The notes: generated from the letters alone by a model not told the origin. DNA of 64,000 nt from a bacterium (GCA_021850985.1 JAJZJX010000001.1:1-64000), one strand, 5' to 3'. Positions 1 through 8,996 are shown, numbered from the stretch's first letter. Made by a program: numbers and translations.

Positions 1-111
1 TTGCTAAATGGCAAATCTTTTAATTTATAATATGTTTTCATAACTTTATTATAGCATATAATGTATTATTGGATAATTCGAATATTTTTTTAATGCAAAC
101 AGACGTGTTTT

Positions 112-549
112 TTAAAGTTTCCATAATATTAATATTATATTATATCCTACTTTCAGTTCTTTTATCTTTTTCAGTTCTTCTTGGTTTACTTCCTTTTTCC
201 AACCCTTGCGGTCTTTATCCCAGGCGAAGCCCATTTTTTTGACAGCGTCTTTAAAGGCATAAGTCTTAACTTAGCCTTTGTCGTTTAGGACGATAGTTAT
301 CGGTTCTTTATCGGGCGCTGCCTGTTTAGTTTCAGTAAGCGAATGTGAAAAAGATTTGTAGGTTTGATAAGCAATTTTAATTCCGATAGAATCCAATGCT
401 TTTAATTGCGCACTTATAGGCATTTTTTTTCGAGCATTAATTTTATTTCCGGAATAAAGGGAGTTAAAAGAGCTTCTTTTTTTTCGTCGGCTGAGTGGAT
501 TCAATAGCCGATAAGCAAGAGAACACTCCACTTTAAAAAGAATGCCCAA
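112..549 (-). pseudogene. DUF5710-like protein gene broken by an in-frame stop
   Basis: A minus-strand reading frame begins at 549 and hits TAA near 271, then continues in the same frame to a second stop at 112. The part after the stop reads TYAFKDAVKKMGFAWDKD followed by KGWKK, which resembles the small DUF5710-type module (a basic, Trp-rich segment often found at protein C-termini). The stop sits between VLNDKG and VKTYAFKD, where a single AAA to TAA change would explain it. The N-terminal 90 residues are basic and not recognised. The frame faces away from the IS21 remnant that starts at 542, so it may have been damaged by that insertion. Function unknown. Confidence 0.4.
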
Positions 550-853
550 CGATATGTTTGAAGAAGAAAAAGAGCGCTTAATAAGTATTCCGTCGGTAGA
601 ACCAAGAATTATCTACAATATGGATTTAAGAAAAGTAAGTGCCGACGGTTATGTATCTTGGAACGGAAAACTGTATCCCGTGCCGTTAAAATACTGCCTT
701 AGCAACGTTCTGATTGATTCTTTTATGGGAAAGCATATAAAGATTTACGACGAAAAAGGTTTATTTATTACGGAGCATAACAAAAATCTATTCAATGAAA
801 AACCTATTCATCCAGAACATATTAAAATTAACGAAGAATGCATTCTTATATAA
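542..853 (+). pseudogene. istA: IS21-family istA transposase, C-terminal fragment
   Basis: The fragment encodes a stretch typical of the C-terminal part of IS21 IstA (Mu-type transposase C-terminal domain): basic residues, then VSADGYVSWNGKLYPVP, then IKIYDEKGLFITEHNK, matching the usual pattern of a DG-(F/Y)-V core followed by YPVP and an IY-(D/E)-G strand. The DDE catalytic core and the N-terminal HTH are absent, so this cannot be an active transposase. The frame ends at 853, where an istB remnant begins in another frame. Confidence 0.6.
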
Positions 854-944
854 CTTCGACGACTGGTCTAAAGTATTCGACGACAATATAGTCGCCTCTG
901 CCATAATAGACAGGTTGGTTCATCATTCCAGTCTTTTTTTTATA
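849..944 (+). pseudogene. istB: IS21-family istB helper ATPase, C-terminal fragment
   Basis: A 32-codon stretch reads WSKVFDDNIVASAIIDRLVHHS, the conserved end of the IS21 IstB AAA+ helper (W..vFgD..vA.AilDRLlHHs). The Walker motifs and the rest of IstB are missing, so an internal deletion joined the end of istA to the end of istB. Together with the preceding fragment this is the relic of one IS21-type element; no terminal inverted repeat could be assigned. Confidence 0.55.
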
Positions 945-1183
945 TTAATGGAAATGGTAGCCATCCCTATTTTCGTCTGCGCTGTTCTGTCGCAATCCCT
1001 TATAAATCAGGGATATATTCTTACCGCAATTTAGCAGGTTTAATTTGTAAATGTATTTAGCTTTTGAATCCGACAATGCATTAATTTCCCGCTCTATCTT
1101 TTTAATTTTTTCTTCAATTTCTTTTATTGCCTTTTTTCTTCGTCTGAGTTTAAAATCGTTTCGGTTTTAGGGATTAATTTCAT
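945..1183 (-). pseudogene. small coiled-coil protein gene, frameshifted in an A-run
   Basis: On the minus strand an ATG at 1183 opens MKLIPKTETILNSDEE, then the frame breaks at a run of six A (1132-1137). One additional A would join it to an open frame rich in Lys/Glu (KEIEEKIKKIEREINALSDS) that runs to a stop at 945, directly against the istB remnant. The predicted product is about 80 residues with a coiled-coil first half and no recognised family. It may be a decayed accessory gene or an assembly indel. This fills the otherwise gene-free stretch between the IS21 relic and the repeat element. Confidence 0.35.
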
Positions 1184-1264
1184 ATTTATAGATTAATATA
1201 ATGCAATATAAATTTAAAAGTAAAAGCTGTGCTTTGTGCTTTTTTAATATTTATATTTATATAT

Positions 1265-1483
1265 TACCTTAAATCACCGTTAGAAATTTTATTTTCTGCA
1301 TAAACGGCATGCGTTTATATCCGCTTACGCGGGAATGACAATGCGTGATTTTAACTTTTCACCCAACGGGTGTCATTCCCGCGAAAGCGGGTACGTTTTA
1401 AAGCCGTCAGTATTTAGACGGCTCATCCAGTATTTATTATATGTTGAAACAATTTTAATAGTTTCTAACGGTGATTTAAGGTA
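1265..1483. repeat. MITE-like element with 22-bp perfect terminal inverted repeats
   Basis: The 22 bases at 1265-1286 (starting TACCTTAAATCACCG) are the exact reverse complement of 1462-1483. Between them is a nested inverted pair built on the ATTCCCGC...GCGGG motif (about 1318-1340 and 1368-1392). There is no transposase gene inside, and the 219-bp size with perfect ends is what a miniature inverted-repeat transposable element looks like. No clear target-site duplication was identified beyond AT-rich flanks. It lies about 90 bp upstream of the MNT gene. Confidence 0.65.
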
Positions 1484-1573
1484 TTATAATTATATACAAA
1501 TTTTAAAGTTAAATAAATCTTTTGAAAAATTAAGCGAATACTGTATAAATTTAAAATATGCTATAATTATTTC

Positions 1574-2044
1574 ATGGAAAATAAAATATATAAAATCGAT
1601 AAAAAAATAGATAAAAATAACAAAAAAACACAAAGTAATATTTTACCGTCTCCCGTTTCAAATTATCTTTCGTCTACAGAGAAAAAAGCTCTTTTTGAAT
1701 TAAAAGAAAAGATTAAGGAGAAATATCCGGAGGCGGAGATAATACTTTACGGCTCTAAAGCAAGAGGGGATTGCAACGAAAATTCAGATATAGATTTGAT
1801 GATTATCATTAAAGATAATCATCAAATAAACAAAAGCATATCCTTTGAAGAACTTGAAAAACTTTATTTCTTGCCGGTGAACGAAAAAATTGAGAATGAA
1901 ATACTAGACATATTAACGGATATTCAGGTTAAATATTGCGTTTCTATAGACTTTCAAGTTAAGAACAAAAGCTACGTCGAAACAAATCTTGCCGGAGTGG
2001 TTCCGTTATATCGAAATATCAGAAAAGACGGAGTGAGCTTATGA
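1574..2044 (+). CDS. MNT-type nucleotidyltransferase domain protein
   Basis: A 156-residue protein with the minimal nucleotidyltransferase signature: YGSKARGDCNENSDIDLMI at about residues 56-74, giving the GS-x(n)-DxD metal-binding pattern. Such proteins usually act as the antitoxin half of MNT/HEPN pairs, and the next reading frame starts inside its stop codon (ATGA overlap at 2041-2044), which fits that arrangement. The partner is broken. The start lacks a Shine-Dalgarno; a TATAAT lies exactly 6 nt upstream of the ATG, so the message may be leaderless. The same promoter/start sequence recurs in front of the MNT gene at 29322. Confidence 0.75.
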   Translation: MENKIYKIDKKIDKNNKKTQSNILPSPVSNYLSSTEKKALFELKEKIKEKYPEAEIILYGSKARGDCNENSDIDLMIIIKDNHQINKSISFEELEKLYFLPVNEKIENEILDILTDIQVKYCVSIDFQVKNKSYVETNLAGVVPLYRNIRKDGVSL

Positions 2045-2368
2045 CTCTAATCAAAAATGATAAATCTGCATTAATAAAATATAGAATAGATGTTTTATTT
2101 AGTCGAAGCATTAATGCTGACGAGAGATTTTTCGACGAAGAATCACGGCGTATTAAAAGGCGAATTTAACAAAGCATTTATCCATAGCGGCATAATAGAC
2201 AAAAAATATTTTGAAATTCTTAATAACGCTTTTAAAAATAGACAAACAGGCGACTATGGCTATTTTGTAAAATTTAGCAAAGATAAAGTTGAAAACTCTT
2301 TGTTAGAAGCAGAAAAATTCGTTATCAAGATTAATGAAATGGCTTTAAATTATATAAATAACCAATAA
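2041..2368 (+). pseudogene. HEPN-domain protein, internal deletion and frame change
   Basis: The ATG at 2041 overlaps the stop of the preceding MNT gene and opens with MTLIKNDKSALIKYRI, which looks like the start of a UPF0332-type HEPN protein. After about 17 codons the homologous reading jumps frame to MFYLVEALMLTRDFSTKNHG at about 2090, which continues with typical HEPN C-terminal sequence (FNKAFIHSGIIDKKYF, GDYGYF) to 2368. The helix that should contain the AVNRAYYAMFH-type segment is missing. So roughly 30-35 codons are deleted with a frameshift. The protein should be non-functional unless only the C-terminal part is expressed. Confidence 0.6.
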
Positions 2369-2495
2369 AAGCATAATAATCAAAAGTTACAGAGATTTAC
2401 GGGGACTTGTGAACAAAAATATAAGGTGTATGCGACTTAGCGAATAAAGAAGGAATAAATATAATATAAACAAAATCTTAATTTGAGAGGGTTTA

Positions 2496-3140
2496 ATGAA
2501 AAATTACAAATTATTTTTTATTTTAGGGGCATTAATAATTTTTATCCCTATTTCTCTTTCTGCGTGTTCCAAAAACTCCAAAATCAATAATAAAAATAAA
2601 ACAACTCACCCTAAGCCTTCAACTTTAACTAAATCCAAATCCTCCGGCAGATTAAAACTTTTTAGCGTGTCTTTGTTAAATCCGAATAGAAAAACCCTTG
2701 AGAACGCAATTCAAAAAGCAGGACTTATTCCTATTCGCACAGGTTTAAATTATTATTGCGATATTTATAAAGTAAACGGACAGCTTACCGGAGCATCCAA
2801 ACTTTACGTCTGTTACACCCAAAATAACAAATTTGCAAACGCCCAATATGTTTTTCCGGCTTTTATGAATACCCGCCTTGTTAAACGCGTAATAACGATG
2901 GTATCCGATAAATACGGTAAGCCTGACAGCATAAACGGAAATTACTCTTTAGGAGACGTCACGGCTTATTGGCATTTCGGTTCCAATGAAGAAATTAAAA
3001 TATTCAGGGGCTGGCCTACCACTTCCGTCTATCTTAATCTGAGAAATATTCCAAACTACCGCAAGTATCTTTATGAACTACATAAACAGAAAGAAGATAA
3101 AATAGCTAATAAAGCAAAATCGCAGAGCGGCGCATTTTAA
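2496..3140 (+). CDS. putative lipoprotein of unknown function
   Basis: A 214-residue protein starting with a lipoprotein signal: charged MKNYK, a hydrophobic stretch (FFILGALIIFIPI) and the lipobox LSAC at about residues 21-24. A Lys/Ser/Thr-rich linker follows, then a compact domain with two Cys-bearing strands (YYCDIYKV, LYVCYTQ) and a Lys-rich tail. GAGAGGG lies 7 nt before the ATG. It is predicted to be membrane-anchored on the outer or inner membrane. No family was recognised. It precedes the helicase by 23 bp, which may only reflect gene packing. Confidence 0.6.
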   Translation: MKNYKLFFILGALIIFIPISLSACSKNSKINNKNKTTHPKPSTLTKSKSSGRLKLFSVSLLNPNRKTLENAIQKAGLIPIRTGLNYYCDIYKVNGQLTGASKLYVCYTQNNKFANAQYVFPAFMNTRLVKRVITMVSDKYGKPDSINGNYSLGDVTAYWHFGSNEEIKIFRGWPTTSVYLNLRNIPNYRKYLYELHKQKEDKIANKAKSQSGAF

Positions 3141-3163
3141 ATAATTTTAGGTATACGGCAAAA

Positions 3164-5689
3164 ATGCTGCTAAAATCATTTGGAGCGGTAAATATATTTG
3201 GAAGAAAATCGTTAGTCTTAATAGACGATCCAGCTGTTTTATTTATATTTAAAAACGGCAGAAAGAAAATTCCAATTAAATACGACGATATTTGCGATAT
3301 AAAATATTATGATTCTTTTATTTTTTCAAAAATATTCGTTATCCTAAATGATCTTTCCAATATTAAGTTTTCCTTTGTTCCGAAATTTAGTGTCGATAAT
3401 TTTTTATGCTCATTAAGTTCTAAGCTTAAATCTCTTTGCCTTTTAAAGCTAAATGATTTAGGAATAGAAAATTTGCGTTCCGACTACAAAGACTTAATGT
3501 CGCAAGACCGATATATCGCATATTCCGACATATCGGCACTAAAAGAAAAATACGGTTCGTTAGTAAACTACTGTTCATATCTCGTAAAATCTTCTATGTT
3601 CAATACAAATAAGCTGCTTGAAGATGCAGATTTATCACAAAAAATAAAAAACATAGCGGAATTTAGGTTTACCGAAGAAATAGAAAAAAGAAACGCCAAA
3701 TATATAGAGTCTGAAAAAAATAAATATAAAAGCTTTTTTATTAATGCCAAAGGAAACGAACTCACCGAAGAGCAAAAAAACGCAATTATCACGCTAGAAG
3801 ATAGAAATCTTTTAATAGCTGCTGCCGGTTCCGGAAAAACAGAAACGATGCTGTATAAATTAAAATACGTTTTAGAAAAAGGTTTATATGGGCCTGAGCA
3901 GATACTTTTATTGGCTTTTAATAAAAAAGTCAGAACGGAATTGATTGAAAGAGCGAAGTTAATAGGAATTAATTTAGATAAGAAAAATATACATACATTT
4001 CATTCTTTCGGTTTTTCGGTAATAAACAAATCTGAAAATAATACCGAAAATAATACCGTTAGGGTAGCAGACGAAAACTTTATGACCAGATTTATTAGAA
4101 GTTATATTCCCGCTAACAAAAAATTGCTTGATTTATATATCGAATTTGTAACCAGATATTTGCCGGATTTAAAAGAAACGCAAAATCCTTATGCCGAATA
4201 TAACGACATGCTTGAAAGGAACAGATATAAAAAGGCGGTAACCGGCAAAGATGTACCTTATAGAACAATAAAAGGCGAATACGTAAAGTCTTATCAGGAA
4301 GCCGTTATCGCAAATTATCTTTACGTAAACGGTATCAATTACGAATACGAAAAGCCGTATTTGTCGAGAAACAAAAAACAAGTCATCGCAAACCCCGATT
4401 TTTATTACCCCGATATTAATTTATATCATGAGCATTTTGCCGTGGATAATAGCGGAAAATCGGTCTTTGGCGAAGAATATATAGAAAATATGAATAAAAA
4501 AATAAAACTTTATAAAAAAGATAAAATAAATTTTATCTCAACCACAAGCGGAATGTTTTTTTCCGGAAAATTATTAAGCTATCTAAAAAAAGAACTTATT
4601 AAAAGAGGTTTAAAATTAAATCCTAAATCCATATTTGAAATCAATAAGGATTTAAGCAGAATAGAGGAGAATAAATTGAATGATTTGCTCGGTGCTTTTT
4701 TATATAATTTTAAAGAAAGACAAATAAGTATCAATGATTTAAAAAGCAAAGCAAAAAATATCAAGTTTGCATACGGCAGGAAAAGAAATATCTTGTTTTT
4801 AAAGCTCTTCGAAGAAATTTATAATGCTTATGAAAACGAGTTAAAAAGCAAAAATATAATAGATTATACGGATATGGTAATTAAAGCCGCCGAAACCATC
4901 AATTCCGGCAATTATGCTTCAAATTACAAGCTTGTAATGATAGATGAATTTCAAGATATTTCTGATTCAAAATTCAATATGGTAAAATCAGTTTTAGATA
5001 AAAACAAAGATGCAAAACTCTTTGCGGTGGGCGATGATTTTCAGGCTATCAACGGTTTTTCCGGAGCCAATATAAAATATATTTATGATTTTGATAAATA
5101 TTTTAAAAATGAAAGTTACGGCGCAAAAACTAATTTTCTAACTAAAACTTTCAGATGTAACAAGCGTATAGTAGATTATTCTTCTATGTTTATTCAGAAA
5201 AATCCCAAGCAGATTAAAAAGAGCATAGCTGCAAATAGGGATTCGGAATATGATGCAGTAGAAATAGTGAACTATGAAAAAGAATCGGAGATATTTGCAG
5301 ATATAGAAGATAATTTGAAAAATGAAAAAAATAAGACCGTATATATTCTCAACAGAAAAAACGGCATATATTTAAAAAAAGAACTTTATGCGCTTAAAAT
5401 TAACAACCTTAAAGAGAAATTAAAAAAACAGAATATAATAGTTCTCAACGACACCATTCACGGCTCTAAAGGACTTGAAGCGGATATTGTTTTCTTAATC
5501 TATGCTAACAAAAAAAATATTCCTTCCGAAAACGCAAGCGATTCCATTTTAAATCTAGTGTCCGACACTATTAACGAATATCCGTTTGCCGAAGAAAGAA
5601 GGCTTTATTATGTTGCATTAACAAGGGCTAAAGAAAAAGTCATAATATATGCAGACGAAAAATACGAATCAATTTTTTTAAAGGAATAA
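3164..5689 (+). CDS. UvrD/Rep-type superfamily 1 helicase with PD-(D/E)XK-like insertion
   Basis: An 841-residue SF1 helicase. Visible motifs: Walker A AAAGSGKTET (about 218-227), motif II MIDEFQDIS (about 590), motif III VGDDFQAINGFSGA (about 622), motif IV TFRCNKRIVDYS (about 660), motif V HGSKGLEADIVFLIY (about 767) and motif VI LYYVALTRAKEK (about 815). The first 180 residues are unlike UvrD and may be a PH-like or helical domain as in HelD-type enzymes. Inserted around 370-440 is a pattern typical of a PD-(D/E)XK nuclease fold: SYQEAVIANYL, then EYEKPY, NPDFYYP and LYHEHF. It likely acts in DNA repair or processing. Its 3' end is 7 bp from the convergent HRDC gene. Confidence 0.8.
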   Translation: MLLKSFGAVNIFGRKSLVLIDDPAVLFIFKNGRKKIPIKYDDICDIKYYDSFIFSKIFVILNDLSNIKFSFVPKFSVDNFLCSLSSKLKSLCLLKLNDLGIENLRSDYKDLMSQDRYIAYSDISALKEKYGSLVNYCSYLVKSSMFNTNKLLEDADLSQKIKNIAEFRFTEEIEKRNAKYIESEKNKYKSFFINAKGNELTEEQKNAIITLEDRNLLIAAAGSGKTETMLYKLKYVLEKGLYGPEQILLLAFNKKVRTELIERAKLIGINLDKKNIHTFHSFGFSVINKSENNTENNTVRVADENFMTRFIRSYIPANKKLLDLYIEFVTRYLPDLKETQNPYAEYNDMLERNRYKKAVTGKDVPYRTIKGEYVKSYQEAVIANYLYVNGINYEYEKPYLSRNKKQVIANPDFYYPDINLYHEHFAVDNSGKSVFGEEYIENMNKKIKLYKKDKINFISTTSGMFFSGKLLSYLKKELIKRGLKLNPKSIFEINKDLSRIEENKLNDLLGAFLYNFKERQISINDLKSKAKNIKFAYGRKRNILFLKLFEEIYNAYENELKSKNIIDYTDMVIKAAETINSGNYASNYKLVMIDEFQDISDSKFNMVKSVLDKNKDAKLFAVGDDFQAINGFSGANIKYIYDFDKYFKNESYGAKTNFLTKTFRCNKRIVDYSSMFIQKNPKQIKKSIAANRDSEYDAVEIVNYEKESEIFADIEDNLKNEKNKTVYILNRKNGIYLKKELYALKINNLKEKLKKQNIIVLNDTIHGSKGLEADIVFLIYANKKNIPSENASDSILNLVSDTINEYPFAEERRLYYVALTRAKEKVIIYADEKYESIFLKE

Positions 5690-5696
5690 TCGAACT

Positions 5697-6110
5697 TTAG
5701 TTTTCTTTGTTAATAATTTTGATTATTTCTTTTCCATATTTTTCTATATTTTTCTCCCCGAATCCCTTAACGTTTTTAAGCTCGTCAATATTTTGCGGAT
5801 TTGCTTTTATCGCGGCGATTAAGTATTCGTCTTTCAAAACCATGTAGGGTTTAATATGTGTATTTTGAGCTTTTAAATACCGCCAACTTTTCAGTTTTTT
5901 AAATATTTTATCTTCTTTTGGATTTAATTCATGTAAGCCGTTTTCATAGTCTTCATTGCTTTCGTTATCTATAATTTCATATTGCTCTTCAAATTCTTTC
6001 TTTGCTTTTGCGTAGCCGTCGTTATAACCATTATTGTAGCCTTTGCTATATTGTATTTCTGAATTGTCCTCTATGCCTAATAATCCCGCTATTATTTTCC
6101 TTAATGACAT
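5697..6110 (-). CDS. stand-alone HRDC-domain protein
   Basis: A 137-residue protein whose C-terminal 70 residues match the HRDC fold (helicase and RNase D C-terminal domain, a nucleic-acid-binding helical bundle): LKSWRYLKAQ, PYMVLKDEYLIAAI, ELKNVKGFGEKNIEKYG. The first 65 residues are acidic with a short hydrophobic start and a YNNGYNDGYAKA repeat. HRDC is normally the C-terminal part of RecQ or RNase D; here it is alone. A strong AAGGAGG lies 7 nt before the ATG. It is convergent with the SF1 helicase, so any partnership is suggestive only. Confidence 0.7.
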   Translation of the reverse strand: MSLRKIIAGLLGIEDNSEIQYSKGYNNGYNDGYAKAKKEFEEQYEIIDNESNEDYENGLHELNPKEDKIFKKLKSWRYLKAQNTHIKPYMVLKDEYLIAAIKANPQNIDELKNVKGFGEKNIEKYGKEIIKIINKEN

Positions 6111-6286
6111 TAATAAACCTCCTTATTTTTTTGTCCGCAAAGCATTGGCAGATAGTGATAATTAATTTTTACATGCGCCCATTGATTTTTAACCTTACGG
6201 CTTCCGCAGTCGCCTTAATTTTAAATAATTTTTATCGTTTTTTTATTATTTTTTGTGATTAATTATAATTTTAAAAAAAATTTCGA

Positions 6287-7456
6287 CTATTGCGCAAAAA
6301 TATTATGAATATTTTGCCATGGAATAATTTTAATATCTTTGTATATTTTTGCTTCACTGCCGCCGTATATCAAATATTTTTCAATTTTTCCGCCTGTTAA
6401 GGCGCTTAGGGCATTCAGATTTTTAAAAAATTCTTCGTTAATCGTCTGTGACAATTTTACTTCTATAGATTTTAATTCTATACCGGCATCAAGAATAAAA
6501 TCCACTTCGTAGCCTTTTGTATCTCTTAAAAAATATATGTTTTCATCTTTCCCTTGATTATAAAGCGTTTTTAGAAGTTCTGAAAAAACAAATGTTTCAA
6601 AGATCTGCCCTTTTAGAGGATGAACATCTATATGCCCTTTATTTCTAATACCCAAAAGATAGCATAAAAGACCGGTATCGAGAAAATAAAGTTTTGGCGA
6701 TTTTATAAACCGCTTTCCATAATTTTTGTAATAAGGGTTGGATAATTTTATGATATAACTTGTTTCAAGCAGAGACAGCCATTGTTTTATCGTATTATGG
6801 GAAAGTCCGCAATCGTTTCCCATAGAAGACAGATTAACGACCTGTCCTGTCCTTGAAGCGCAAATTTTTAAAAATAATTCGAATTTATTTAAATCAGATA
6901 TTTTTAGCAAATCCCTTATATCCTTTTCTACGTATGTCGATATATAAAAACCGTAATTCTCCGAAGGATTAAGATTTAAATTATAAACATTAGGATAAAA
7001 TCCCTTATACATAAATTCGTATAATTCGTCTGAAAGCCGGTATTCCGCATATTCCGCAAGCTCAAAAACGGATAGCGGCAGAAGATGCATAATTGCAGTT
7101 CTTCCGGCAAGAGATTGTGATATGGCGGATAAAAGCAATATATTTTGGCTTCCGGTTATTATGAATTCCCCTGGCAATTTATGTTCATCGACAACTACCT
7201 GCAGGTATGACAACAGTTGAGGCACTCTTTGAACTTCGTTTATCACTGCGCCGTTTGCAAAGCGGCTTAAAAATCCTTTTGGGTCGCTTGATGCAAACAT
7301 CCTGGTTTCAGGATCTTCGAGATTAGCATAATCTTTCAAGGGAAATAAAGATTTACACAAAGTAGTTTTTCCAGACTGTCTCGGACCTGTTATAGTTATT
7401 ACTGGATATTGCTTAGATAATTCAATAAGTTTTGCAGATGCCTCTCTTTGTATCAT
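6287..7456 (-). CDS. AAA ATPase with DUF4143 domain
   Basis: A 389-residue ATPase of the widespread prokaryotic AAA_14/DUF4143 group. Walker A is GPRQSGKTT (about residues 24-32), Walker B-like VINEVQRVPQLLSYLQ (about 70-85), and a sensor-like FIITGSQN (about 98-105). The C-terminal half contains a winged-helix region and the typical end DTKGYEVDFIL followed by IEVKLSQ, which resembles a restriction-endonuclease-like fold. Cellular role is unknown for the family. It stands alone between the HRDC gene and coaBC. A TATAAT sits 9 nt upstream of the ATG with no clear Shine-Dalgarno. Confidence 0.8.
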   Translation of the reverse strand: MIQREASAKLIELSKQYPVITITGPRQSGKTTLCKSLFPLKDYANLEDPETRMFASSDPKGFLSRFANGAVINEVQRVPQLLSYLQVVVDEHKLPGEFIITGSQNILLLSAISQSLAGRTAIMHLLPLSVFELAEYAEYRLSDELYEFMYKGFYPNVYNLNLNPSENYGFYISTYVEKDIRDLLKISDLNKFELFLKICASRTGQVVNLSSMGNDCGLSHNTIKQWLSLLETSYIIKLSNPYYKNYGKRFIKSPKLYFLDTGLLCYLLGIRNKGHIDVHPLKGQIFETFVFSELLKTLYNQGKDENIYFLRDTKGYEVDFILDAGIELKSIEVKLSQTINEEFFKNLNALSALTGGKIEKYLIYGGSEAKIYKDIKIIPWQNIHNIFAQ

Positions 7457-7588
7457 AATATATTTATTATAAAACTGATAGAATAATTTGTAAATAGCAT
7501 TGACAATTTACAACATTATTCAATATATATTGTTATTTTATAATAATTAAGATTGGACATTGGCCGCTTAATCGGCAAAACAATGTTT

Positions 7589-8875
7589 TTATCCTATCTC
7601 TTCTATTAGCTTTTCTGCAAGTTTTTCTTTGCTTTCCCTTTTGAAAGTTTTTATTTCGCCGGATTTGTTTATTAAAAAGCCTTCGTTTTCTTCGCCGCCG
7701 ATAATGTCTTTGGATACGTCGTTTATGAAAATGTAGTCTAAGGATTTTTCGGCAAGTTTCTTGCGTCCGTTTTCTATTATAGAGTCGGTTTCGGCGGCAA
7801 AGCCGAAAACTATTTGTCCGGCTCGTTTTATTGAGGAGACGGCTTTTAACAAATCTTCATTTTGAACAAGTTCTATTTTAAGAATAGGAGGCGATGTATT
7901 ATTAACGGAATTTTTATCGTTTTCATCTGAATTTTCGATAATGCTATTTTTTTTAATCTTTACGGGGCTTTTTTCTTTAAAACTGTAATCCGAAACCGCG
8001 GCTGCCATAAAAAGGATGTCCGTTTTTTTAAATTCGGCGAGCAAAGCCTCTTTAAGTCCTGCAAAGTCTGTGCGGTTTATAATTTTTATACGGCTGTTGA
8101 CGTATATGCCGTTTATGCTATTTATACCGTTCATACTGCCTATGCCGTTTATATCACAGCTATAACTGCCGCCGATATTAAGGGCGATAAGCGTAACTTC
8201 GGCGCCGGCCTGCACGGCTGCGTTTGCCAGGCTTATGCCCATTTTTCCGCTTGAGCCGTTCGACAAAAACCTGACTGGGTCGAGATACTCTCTCGTCGCT
8301 CCGGCGGTAACCAAAACTTTTTTGCCTTTGAGCGTTTTTTCTTTAAAAGCGGATTCGACTTCGAAAATAATGTCGTCTATTTCCGGAAATTTACCCTCTC
8401 CGTAATCGCCGCAGGCGGCGGCGCCGGTTGCAGGCGAGACTGACGAAAAATTAAACGCGCAGAGCCTTTTAAGATTTTCTTTTAATATTTTATTGGCGTA
8501 CATATTGGGATTCATTGCCGGAACGAGCAGTTTCGGTTTGTCGGGCGCAGCTGCAGCCGTTAAAGTGATAAGCGTGTCGGCGATGCCTGATGCGATCTTA
8601 TTAATTGTATTATAAGTCGCCGGCGCTATGAGGATAATATCTGCGAATTTCGACAATTCGATATGCGAAAGAGGGCTTTTAAAAGCATCGTCTTCAAAAA
8701 CCTGTTCGCCGAAAGATTCAAAAATATAAGGAGAGATAAATTTTGCGGCGGAGGCGCTCACGATAATTTTTACGTTTGCGCCGGCTTTTTTAAGTCTTCT
8801 GTATAAATCGATGCTTTTGTAGCACGAGATAGAACCGGTAATGCAGAGCAGTATATTTTTGTTTTTCAGGCTCAT
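7589..8875 (-). CDS. coaBC: bifunctional phosphopantothenoylcysteine decarboxylase/synthetase CoaBC
   Basis: A 428-residue CoaBC (Dfp), making 4'-phosphopantetheine from phosphopantothenate and cysteine in CoA synthesis. The N-terminal CoaC flavoprotein domain shows ITGSISCYKS (about 12-21), the HIEL region and PAMNPNMY (about 117-124). The CoaB domain begins near 180 with VLVTAGATREYLDPVRF and SNGSSGKMG, and ends with FGFAAET and NDVS. Between strands of CoaB is an unusual low-complexity stretch, INGIGSMNGINSINGI (about 240-255), and an Asn/Ser-rich stretch near 315-325. Another CoA gene, coaD, lies elsewhere in the window. Confidence 0.92.
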   Translation of the reverse strand: MSLKNKNILLCITGSISCYKSIDLYRRLKKAGANVKIIVSASAAKFISPYIFESFGEQVFEDDAFKSPLSHIELSKFADIILIAPATYNTINKIASGIADTLITLTAAAAPDKPKLLVPAMNPNMYANKILKENLKRLCAFNFSSVSPATGAAACGDYGEGKFPEIDDIIFEVESAFKEKTLKGKKVLVTAGATREYLDPVRFLSNGSSGKMGISLANAAVQAGAEVTLIALNIGGSYSCDINGIGSMNGINSINGIYVNSRIKIINRTDFAGLKEALLAEFKKTDILFMAAAVSDYSFKEKSPVKIKKNSIIENSDENDKNSVNNTSPPILKIELVQNEDLLKAVSSIKRAGQIVFGFAAETDSIIENGRKKLAEKSLDYIFINDVSKDIIGGEENEGFLINKSGEIKTFKRESKEKLAEKLIEEIG

Positions 8876-8895
8876 GTTTTAAATAAATAAATTTC

Positions 8896-8983
8896 GGAAA
8901 AGGTGTCAGATTAATTTTCCGCAATTAGCTTTTAATATTAATTCACTTTAGCATATGCGAAAATAAAATCTGACACCTTTTCC
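8896..8983. repeat. inverted repeat of the AGGTGTCAGATT family
   Basis: The left arm reads GGAAAAGGTGTCAGATTA (8896-8913) and the right arm AAATCTGACACCTTTTCC (8966-8983), nearly perfect complements separated by about 50 bp. Other copies are a full one at 33662-33751, and right-arm half copies at 38551-38570 and 55591-55627; the last also shares the inner CATATGCGAAAA segment. Sequences of this kind are commonly scattered in environmental proteobacterial genomes and may be targets of REP-associated (Y1) transposases, none of which is in this window. Confidence 0.65.
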
Positions 8984-8996
8984 TCACAAATCATGC

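Noticed and set aside
1-111. Left edge of the window
   Set aside because: No coding, RNA or repeat signal was seen in this AT-rich stretch.
1335-1610. An open frame of about 90 codons overlapping the MITE-like element
   Set aside because: It reads through the inverted repeats and the MNT start, has no recognisable protein features, and is better explained as repeat sequence.
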